Shown here in pieces: positions 7,818 to 13,469 of a DNA stretch of 15,996 nucleotides. Source of the DNA: an uncultured Oscillospiraceae bacterium (GTDB lineage Bacteria > Bacillota > Clostridia > Oscillospirales > JAAYXM01); contig CAKSEF010000042.1 in NCBI GenBank assembly GCA_934446465.1, forward strand, positions 1-15,996. Direction: 5' to 3'. The position numbers and the translations under genes were made by a program. Position 1 is the stretch's first letter. Each line of letters begins with the position of its first letter. The notes beneath the pieces are model-generated. The model did no database searches. It was not told the origin of the DNA and was given only the letters and a program-made list of their open reading frames with translations.

Positions 7818-10220
7818 ATGAAATATGATTTTACTGCCATAGAAAAGAAATGGCAGAAGAGGTGGGATGACGAAAAGGTATTTCACGCCGAAAACGGAAG
7901 CAACAAGGAAAAATTCTATGCCCTCGTCGAGTTCCCGTATCCTTCGGGAAACGGACTCCACGTGGGACATGCCCGCCCGTATACCGCGCTTGACGTTATT
8001 TCAAGAAAGCGCAGAATGGAAGGGTATAACGTAATGTTCCCGATGGGCTGGGACGCATTCGGGCTTCCTACCGAGAACTTTGCCATTGCAAACAAAATTC
8101 ACCCGGTAGCCGTTACGGAGAAAAACATCGCGTTTTTCAAATCACAGCTTAAATCCCTCGGGTACTCCATAGATTGGGACCGAGAGGTAAATACGACCGA
8201 CCCGAACTACTACAAGTGGACACAGTGGATTTTCTTAAAGCTCTTTGAAAAAGGGCTTGCATATAAGATGAAGATGCCCGTCAACTGGTGCACCTCCTGC
8301 AAATGCGTGCTTGCAAACGAAGAAGTGGTAAACGGTGTGTGCGAGCGCTGCGGAAGCGAGGTAATACGCAAGGAAAAGAGCCAGTGGATGCTCAAGATAA
8401 CAGAATATGCGGAAAGGCTTCTCGCAGACCTTGACGATGTTGATTACATAGAACGTGTAAAGATTCAGCAGAGAAACTGGATTGGAAAATCAACCGGCGC
8501 AGAGGTCAATTTCAAAACTACCGCAGGTGAGGAGCTCTGTGTCTACACAACGCGTCCCGACACGCTCTTCGGCGCAACGTACATGGTAATTTCCCCTGAG
8601 CATCCGTATATTGAGGCGTGGAAAGACAAGGTATCCAACTATGATGAAATAAAGGCATACGCGGAAGCATCAGCGCGCAAGTCCGACTTTGAGCGAACAG
8701 AGCTTGCAAAGGATAAAACAGGCGTCGAAGTCATCGGCGTGCGCGCGGTAAACCCCGTAAACGGCAAAGAAATTCCGATTTTCATATCGGACTACGTGCT
8801 TATGTCGTACGGCACGGGCGCAATCATGGCCGTTCCCGCACACGACACGCGCGACTGGGAATTTGCGAAGAAATTTAACCTTCCGATAATCGAGGTAGTC
8901 GCCGGCGGAGATGTCGAGAAGGAAGCATTTACCGATGTGGCGACGGGAAAGCTCATAAATTCCGGATTCCTCGACGGACTTGAGGTAAAGGATGCAAAGA
9001 AAAAGATAATCGAGTTCCTCGAAAAAGAGGGAATAGGTCATACAAAAGTAAATTACAAGCTCCGCGACTGGGTGTTCTCGCGCCAGAGATATTGGGGCGA
9101 GCCGATTCCGCTCGTTGAGTGCCCGAAGTGCGGCTGGGTTCCGATTCCCGAGAGCGAGCTCCCGCTGAAGCTGCCTGAGGTTGATTCCTACGAACCGACG
9201 GACAACGGCGAATCCCCCATCGCAAAAATGACGGATTGGGTTAATACCACCTGCCCGCACTGCGGCGGCCCGGCAAAGCGTGAGACCGACACAATGCCCC
9301 AGTGGGCAGGCTCAAGCTGGTATTTCCTCCGCTATACCGACCCGAAATGCGACACGGCGCCCGCATCGCCCGAGGCACTCAAATATTGGATGCCCGTCGA
9401 TTGGTACAACGGCGGTATGGAGCACACAACACTCCATCTGCTCTACTCACGCTTCTGGCATAAGTTCCTCTACGATATCGGAGCCGTTCCGACAAAGGAA
9501 CCGTATCAGAAGAGAACAAGCCACGGGATGATTCTCGGCGAGGGCGGGGAGAAAATGTCAAAATCCCGCGGAAACGTCGTAAATCCGAACGATATAGTTC
9601 GTGATTTAGGCGCGGATACGATGCGCCTCTATATCATGTTCATCGGCGACTTTGAGAAAGCTGCGCCGTGGTCGTCGCAGTCGGTAAAGGGCTGCAAGAG
9701 ATTCCTCGACCGCGTTTGGAATATGGCGGAGTCGGCAGAGGATTCCGACAGGATAACGGAAAAGAACGAAGCCGCAATTCACAGGACAATAAAGAAGGTC
9801 GGCGAGGATATTGAAAACATGAAGTTCAATACCGCCATTGCCGCCATGATGTCGCTCGTGAACGATTTTGCAGGCAACGGTACGACCCGCGGAGAAATGA
9901 AAATCCTCTTAAAGCTCTTAAATCCGTTTGCTCCGCACATCACCGAGGAACTCTGGGAAAGCTACGGCGAAAAAAATATGCTTGCAAAAAGCGATTGGCC
10001 GAAGTTTGACGAGGGCAAAATCAAGGAAACAGAGGTAACAATGGCGGTTCAGGTCTGCGGAAAGCTCAAGGGCCGAATCACCGTACCCGCCGATTCCGAG
10101 GACAGCACGGTAATAGACGCGGCGTGCGCAGACGAAAAAGTCGCCGAGCTCCTCAAAAACGGAAGCGTGGTAAAGAGCATAGTCGTAAAGAACAAGCTCG
10201 TGAACCTCATAATCAAATAA
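7818..10220 (+). CDS. leuS: Leucyl-tRNA synthetase
   Basis: This class I enzyme charges tRNA-Leu with leucine. Its 800 residues match the bacterial form. Visible are the HIGH box HVGH (48-51), a first zinc knuckle CTSC..CERC (158-161, 175-178), the CP1 editing domain with its threonine-rich TTRPDT (244-249) and GTGAIMAVPAHDTRD (D346 matches the conserved editing aspartate), a second cysteine set CPKC and CPHC (435-438, 479-482), the tryptophan-rich WAGSSWYFLRY stretch, KMSKS (579-583) and the anticodon-binding helical end with the C-terminal domain. The ATG has an AGGAG site 10 bases upstream. It is the last gene of the long block. No GC-rich terminator follows, so read-through into rpsU is possible. 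Confidence 0.98.
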   Translation: MKYDFTAIEKKWQKRWDDEKVFHAENGSNKEKFYALVEFPYPSGNGLHVGHARPYTALDVISRKRRMEGYNVMFPMGWDAFGLPTENFAIANKIHPVAVTEKNIAFFKSQLKSLGYSIDWDREVNTTDPNYYKWTQWIFLKLFEKGLAYKMKMPVNWCTSCKCVLANEEVVNGVCERCGSEVIRKEKSQWMLKITEYAERLLADLDDVDYIERVKIQQRNWIGKSTGAEVNFKTTAGEELCVYTTRPDTLFGATYMVISPEHPYIEAWKDKVSNYDEIKAYAEASARKSDFERTELAKDKTGVEVIGVRAVNPVNGKEIPIFISDYVLMSYGTGAIMAVPAHDTRDWEFAKKFNLPIIEVVAGGDVEKEAFTDVATGKLINSGFLDGLEVKDAKKKIIEFLEKEGIGHTKVNYKLRDWVFSRQRYWGEPIPLVECPKCGWVPIPESELPLKLPEVDSYEPTDNGESPIAKMTDWVNTTCPHCGGPAKRETDTMPQWAGSSWYFLRYTDPKCDTAPASPEALKYWMPVDWYNGGMEHTTLHLLYSRFWHKFLYDIGAVPTKEPYQKRTSHGMILGEGGEKMSKSRGNVVNPNDIVRDLGADTMRLYIMFIGDFEKAAPWSSQSVKGCKRFLDRVWNMAESAEDSDRITEKNEAAIHRTIKKVGEDIENMKFNTAIAAMMSLVNDFAGNGTTRGEMKILLKLLNPFAPHITEELWESYGEKNMLAKSDWPKFDEGKIKETEVTMAVQVCGKLKGRITVPADSEDSTVIDAACADEKVAELLKNGSVVKSIVVKNKLVNLIIK

Positions 10221-10247
10221 AAATTTCCAAAATTTGAAAAATTTACG

Positions 10248-10264
10248 AATAATTAAAAATTATT
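10248..10264. repeat. AT-only inverted repeat after leuS
   Basis: AATAATT, a loop of AAA, then AATTATT form a perfect 7-bp A/T stem 27 bases after the leuS stop and just before the rpsU -35 box. It is too weak to be a convincing intrinsic terminator, but it is the only hairpin between leuS and rpsU. Confidence 0.35.
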
Positions 10265-10268
10265 ATTG

Positions 10269-10297
10269 TTGACATTGCGCAATTATTTTATTATAAT
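10269..10297 (+). promoter_or_regulatory. Consensus sigma-A promoter of rpsU with a palindromic spacer
   Basis: TTGACA (10269-10274), a 17-base spacer and TATAAT (10292-10297) match the housekeeping consensus in all twelve positions. Transcription should start near 10304, giving a leader of about 43 bases. The spacer holds the perfect 10-base palindrome ATTGCGCAAT (10274-10283), which shares its first base with the -35 box. Very high promoter strength fits a ribosomal protein gene; an operator role for the palindrome is a guess. Confidence 0.9.
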
Positions 10298-10346
10298 AAT
10301 AGCGTTAATATTTATTTTGGTTCTGAACGCGGAGGGAGGGAAAACA

Positions 10347-10526
10347 ATGTCAGAAATCCGATTGAAGGAAAATGAATCCTTAGAGAGCGCTCTTAAGAGA
10401 TTCAAGCGTTCCTGTGCCAAGGCAGGCGTCCTCTCCGAGCTGCGTAAGCGAGAGCATTATGAAAGCCCGAGCGTAAAGCGCCGTAAGAAGAGCGAAGCCG
10501 CACGCGCTAAGAAAAAGAGATATTAA
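10347..10526 (+). CDS. rpsU: 30S ribosomal protein bS21
   Basis: bS21 is a small basic protein of the 30S platform near the anti-Shine-Dalgarno end of 16S rRNA, where it helps start-site selection. The 59-residue product has the family pattern MSEIRLKENESLESALKRFKRSCAKAG, with the basic C-terminus KRRKKSEAARAKKKRY. The start is set by the strong GGAGGGAGG site (10331-10339) 7 bases before the ATG. The open frame extends upstream through the promoter itself to 10266, which rules out the longer form. It stands alone, with its own promoter and a terminator 5 bases after its stop. Confidence 0.97.
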   Translation: MSEIRLKENESLESALKRFKRSCAKAGVLSELRKREHYESPSVKRRKKSEAARAKKKRY

Positions 10527-10531
10527 AAAAT

Positions 10532-10567
10532 AAAAAATGCAAGGCAAAAATTGCCTTGCATTTTTTT
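10532..10567. terminator. Two-way intrinsic terminator between rpsU and the ferredoxin gene
   Basis: TGCAAGGCAA (10538-10547), loop AAA, and TTGCCTTGCA (10551-10560) form a perfect 10-bp stem. It is extended by six A:T pairs (A-run 10532-10537 with the T-run that starts at 10561). The T-run 10561-10567 ends rpsU transcripts; on the minus strand the complementary A-runs provide a U-tract for the converging ferredoxin transcript, whose stop codon is 10 bases away. Confidence 0.93.
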
Positions 10568-10576
10568 GTTAAAATA

Positions 10577-10747
10577 TTAGCCCTCGACGATGGCAGATAC
10601 GGGGCAGTTTGCTGCACATGTTCCGCAGTCGATGCAAGCATCAGCGTCGATAACATACTTTGCGTCGCCCTCTGCAATGCACTCCTGGGGGCATGAGCCG
10701 GCGCAGCTTCCGCACATTACGCACTCATCAGTAATTACATATGCCAT
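10577..10747 (-). CDS. 2[4Fe-4S] ferredoxin, clostridial type
   Basis: A small soluble electron carrier for low-potential reactions of anaerobic metabolism (pyruvate:ferredoxin oxidoreductase, hydrogenase, Rnf and similar). The 56-residue protein has two CxxCxxCxxxCP motifs: C9, C12, C15, C19 and C38, C41, C44, C48, each four binding one or sharing between two [4Fe-4S] clusters as in known clostridial ferredoxins. An extra cysteine, C23 (CPQECI), sits where Ala or Gly is common. The start MAYVITDECVMCG is supported by GGAGGTG 6 bases upstream; a start five codons earlier would lie within that site. It is a single-gene unit, convergent with rpsU and divergent from clpC. Confidence 0.96.
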   Translation of the reverse strand: MAYVITDECVMCGSCAGSCPQECIAEGDAKYVIDADACIDCGTCAANCPVSAIVEG

Positions 10748-10779
10748 GAAAAACACCTCCATCTATTTGATGTATAACT

Positions 10780-10808
10780 ATTGTAACGTGTATACACGAA
10801 AAAATCAA
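10780..10808 (-). promoter_or_regulatory. Ferredoxin promoter with a 12-base palindrome in the spacer
   Basis: On the minus strand TTGATT (10808-10803), a 17-base spacer and TACAAT (10785-10780) form a good sigma-A promoter, 33 bases before the start codon. An almost pure A/T stretch upstream of the -35 box (about 10811-10850) could act as an UP element. The spacer contains the palindrome listed separately at 10787-10798. Confidence 0.75.
10787..10798. promoter_or_regulatory. Perfect palindrome CGTGTATACACG, candidate operator
   Basis: A perfect 12-base inverted repeat lies wholly between the -35 and -10 boxes of the ferredoxin promoter, where a bound dimer would block RNA polymerase. I do not recognise it as the site of a specific regulator. 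It could in principle also affect clpC, whose start is about 145 bases away in the other direction. Confidence 0.5.
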
Positions 10809-10898
10809 TGGCAAAAAATAAAAAAATGTAAAAAAATAAGAAAAAACGGATGCACAAAGGCAGAAAATTTTTTCCGCGGTATTAAAAAGTTGCCTGTT

Positions 10899-10927
10899 CG
10901 GGAATACTTTTCAACGGGAAAGTTTTC
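10899..10927 (+). repeat. Imperfect direct repeats upstream of clpC
   Basis: CGGGAATACTTTTC (10899-10912) and CGGGAAAGTTTTC (10915-10927) are two similar copies with a 16-base offset, just before the clpC ribosome binding site (GGAGG 10933-10937). They do not match the CIRCE element or the CtsR heptad repeat. They may be a regulatory or leader element, or chance in AT-rich sequence. Confidence 0.35.
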
Positions 10928-10942
10928 TTTTCGGAGGCGTGT

Positions 10943-13393
10943 ATGTTTTTTGAAAACAGATTTACAATTCGTGCCGAGCATGTACTCCGCATTTCGCACG
11001 AGAGCGCGGCAAGACTCGGGCACGGCTACGTCGGGAGTGAGCATATTCTTCTCGGTCTTATATCGGAAGAGGACGGCAAAGCGTCGTCGCTCCTTGGCAA
11101 GTTCGGCATAACAAAGGAAAAATGCGAACAGGCAATAAGAGAAAATATCGGTGTGGGTGCGTCAGGCGAGCTTACGGCGCAGGGGCTTACACCGCGCGCG
11201 CGAAAAATAGTAAAAAAAGCTTTTTCGGAAGCGCAGAAAAAGAATATCGGGTTCATAAGCACCGAGTATCTTCTTCTCGGAATACTCGATGATGATGAAA
11301 GCTCGGCAAAAAAGCTCCTCTCTATGATGGATGCCGATGTATCAAGAATAAAGAGTGAACTGCTGTTCTCAATGGGACAGGGCGGAAATGATTCGGATTT
11401 CGATTATAAAAGGGACTCTCACCGACAGTCGTCATCGCGTAGCGAGACGAAGCTCCTCGCAAATTTCGGACGCGACCTGACCGCGCTTGCGCGTTCGGGA
11501 AAGCTCGACCCCGTAATCGGGCGCGAGCGGGAGATTGACAGAATGGTGCGAATACTCTCGCGCCGAACAAAGAACAATCCGATTCTTATAGGCGAGCCGG
11601 GAGTCGGCAAAACGGCGGTGGTTGAGGGACTTTGCGGGAGAATAGCCGAAAACCGCGTTCCGAAGCCCGTGGCGGGCAAGCGGATTTTTATGCTGGATAT
11701 GCCGTCGATGGTCGCAGGGACAAAATACCGCGGTGAATTTGAGGAGCGGATACGGGCAATCCTGCGCGAGGTTCAGCGCGCGGGAGATATTATAATATTT
11801 ATAGACGAGATACACACAATAGTCGGCGCAGGGTCGGCAGAGGGCGCAATAGACGCGGCAAATATCCTAAAACCGGCTATGTCGCGCGGGGAAATACAGA
11901 TAATAGGCGCGACAACATATGAGGAATACAGACGAAATATCGAAAAAGACTCGGCACTCGAACGGCGTTTTCAGCCGATAAAGGTTGAGGAGCCGAGCAC
12001 TGAGGACACATTCCGGATATTGGCGGGACTTCGCGGGAAGTATGAAGAATACCATAAGGTGAAAATTTCCGATGACGCTCTCCGCTCGGCAATCGCTCTG
12101 TCCGTGCGGTATATTAACGACAGAAGGCTTCCCGATAAGGCATTGGACCTCATAGACGAGGCGGCAAGCGGAGCAAGACTCTATATATCATCGCCGCCGC
12201 CGAGAATGAAGCAGATTGAGGAAAATATTGTACAGCTTGATATGATGAAAGAGGGCGCGGCGCGCGCTCAGGATTTTGAAAGCGCGGCGCATTTCCGCGA
12301 CCATGAGATGAAGCTCCGCCGTGAGCTTATGGCAATATCCGAAATATGGAATAACGCCGTGGACGGAAAAAATGAAATACGCGCAGAGAATATTGCCGAA
12401 GCGCTCAGTGAGCAGACGGGAATCCCACTCTCGAAAATAACGGCAACCGAGAACGAACGCCTTAAAAATCTTGAAAAGGTCATAAGCAAGAGAGTTGTCG
12501 GTCAGGAAAAAGCTGTCCGCGCTCTGTGCAAGGCAATACGGCGAAGCAGAACAGGTCTTTCGGACCCGAAGCGTCCCATAGGGTCGTTCCTGTTTGCCGG
12601 ACCGACAGGCGTGGGCAAAACCGAGGTATGCAAGGCGCTTGCCGAGGCACTGTTCGGGGACGAGAATATGATGATTCGGATTGATATGTCCGAATATATG
12701 GAAAAACACGAGCTTTCAAAGTTCACCGGCTCACCGCCGGGATATGTGGGATACGATGACGCGGGCGGGCTCTGTGAGCGCGTTCGAAAAAAGCCGTATT
12801 CCGTAGTGCTGTTTGACGAAACCGAAAAAGCGCACCCCGATGTGTTTAATATACTCCTGCAGATTCTTGAGGACGGATTTCTGACCGACTCACACGGCAG
12901 GCGCGCAGACTTCAGAAACTGCGTTATAGTCATGACGTCAAATATCGGGGCAAGAAGCATTATTAAAAAAAGCTCGGTCGGATTTTCCTCGGGAGATGCG
13001 GAGGCGGAAAAAATCGCCGCGGAAAAAAATATACGTTCGGAAATAAAACGCGCATTCCGCCCCGAGTTTGTAAACAGAATAGACGAAATAATTGTCTTTG
13101 AAAAGCTCTCACGCGGAGATATATCCGAGATATGCTCACTCATGCTTGAAAAGACCGTGAAACGCGCGGAAGATGCGGGAATACACGTTGAAATAACAAA
13201 GGAGGCAAGGGAAAAGCTTGCTAATCTCGGCTTTGACGAGCAATACGGCGCCCGCCCGCTCAGACGCACCATACAGCATGAGATAGAAGACAGGCTTGCG
13301 GAAATAATACTGTCCGAAGAGAGCGCGGAAAAAAATTATATTGTAAATTGTAACAGGAACGGCGAAATACAAGTGCAATATGGCGCGTGTTAG
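10943..13393 (+). CDS. clpC: ATP-dependent Clp protease ATPase subunit ClpC
   Basis: ClpC is a AAA+ unfoldase that feeds substrates to ClpP. The 816-residue protein has two Clp N-domain repeats (about 1-140), AAA-1 with Walker A GEPGVGKT (217-224), pore loop KYRG (261-264) and Walker B IDEIH (D288, E289), a UVR-type middle region (about 431-462, FESAAHFRD) that marks ClpC rather than ClpB or ClpA, and AAA-2 with Walker A GPTGVGKT (553-560), pore loop GYVGY (600-604) and Walker B FDETEKAHPD (D625, E626). Thr follows DE where Ile is usual. VGF at 679-681 matches the ClpP-docking loop. GGAGG 5 bases before the ATG sets the start. Unlike Bacillus, no ctsR, mcsA or mcsB precedes it, so it is a single gene with its control unknown from this window. 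No clear promoter or terminator was found for it. Confidence 0.96.
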   Translation: MFFENRFTIRAEHVLRISHESAARLGHGYVGSEHILLGLISEEDGKASSLLGKFGITKEKCEQAIRENIGVGASGELTAQGLTPRARKIVKKAFSEAQKKNIGFISTEYLLLGILDDDESSAKKLLSMMDADVSRIKSELLFSMGQGGNDSDFDYKRDSHRQSSSRSETKLLANFGRDLTALARSGKLDPVIGREREIDRMVRILSRRTKNNPILIGEPGVGKTAVVEGLCGRIAENRVPKPVAGKRIFMLDMPSMVAGTKYRGEFEERIRAILREVQRAGDIIIFIDEIHTIVGAGSAEGAIDAANILKPAMSRGEIQIIGATTYEEYRRNIEKDSALERRFQPIKVEEPSTEDTFRILAGLRGKYEEYHKVKISDDALRSAIALSVRYINDRRLPDKALDLIDEAASGARLYISSPPPRMKQIEENIVQLDMMKEGAARAQDFESAAHFRDHEMKLRRELMAISEIWNNAVDGKNEIRAENIAEALSEQTGIPLSKITATENERLKNLEKVISKRVVGQEKAVRALCKAIRRSRTGLSDPKRPIGSFLFAGPTGVGKTEVCKALAEALFGDENMMIRIDMSEYMEKHELSKFTGSPPGYVGYDDAGGLCERVRKKPYSVVLFDETEKAHPDVFNILLQILEDGFLTDSHGRRADFRNCVIVMTSNIGARSIIKKSSVGFSSGDAEAEKIAAEKNIRSEIKRAFRPEFVNRIDEIIVFEKLSRGDISEICSLMLEKTVKRAEDAGIHVEITKEAREKLANLGFDEQYGARPLRRTIQHEIEDRLAEIILSEESAEKNYIVNCNRNGEIQVQYGAC

Positions 13394-13403
13394 ACGTATT
13401 TTC

Positions 13404-13432
13404 TTGTCTTGCATTTTTCTGTATGTTAAAAT
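13404..13432 (+). promoter_or_regulatory. Extended -10 promoter of the GH2 gene
   Basis: TTGTCT (13404-13409), a 17-base spacer and TAAAAT (13427-13432), with TG one base before the -10 box (extended -10). It lies in the 76-base gap between clpC and the GH2 gene. The octamer GTTAAAAT that holds the -10 box is repeated 11 bases later (13425-13432 and 13436-13443), about one helical turn apart. Confidence 0.6.
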
Positions 13433-13469
13433 TCAGTTAAAATATAAAAACAGAAAGGGAAATGCGAAA

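Noticed and set aside
8670..9260. Minus-strand open frames inside leuS
   Set aside because: They are shadows of a full-length leucyl-tRNA synthetase gene with all its motifs.
10882..10910. TTAAAA-17-TACTTT as the clpC promoter
   Set aside because: Only 4 of 6 and 3 of 6 consensus matches in an AT-rich stretch; not better than chance there. No other candidate was convincing.
10811..10942. CIRCE or CtsR operator upstream of clpC
   Set aside because: No TTAGCACTC/GAGTGCTAA pair and no GGTCAAA heptad repeats are present.
10590..11111. A 173-codon plus-strand frame over the ferredoxin gene and start of clpC
   Set aside because: It is antisense to a certain ferredoxin gene, crosses both regulatory regions and overlaps clpC in another frame.
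13380..13469. GH2 start at the ATG at 13380
   Set aside because: It lies inside the end of clpC and upstream of the likely promoter; the 30 extra residues are not GH2-like, and no good ribosome binding site precedes it.
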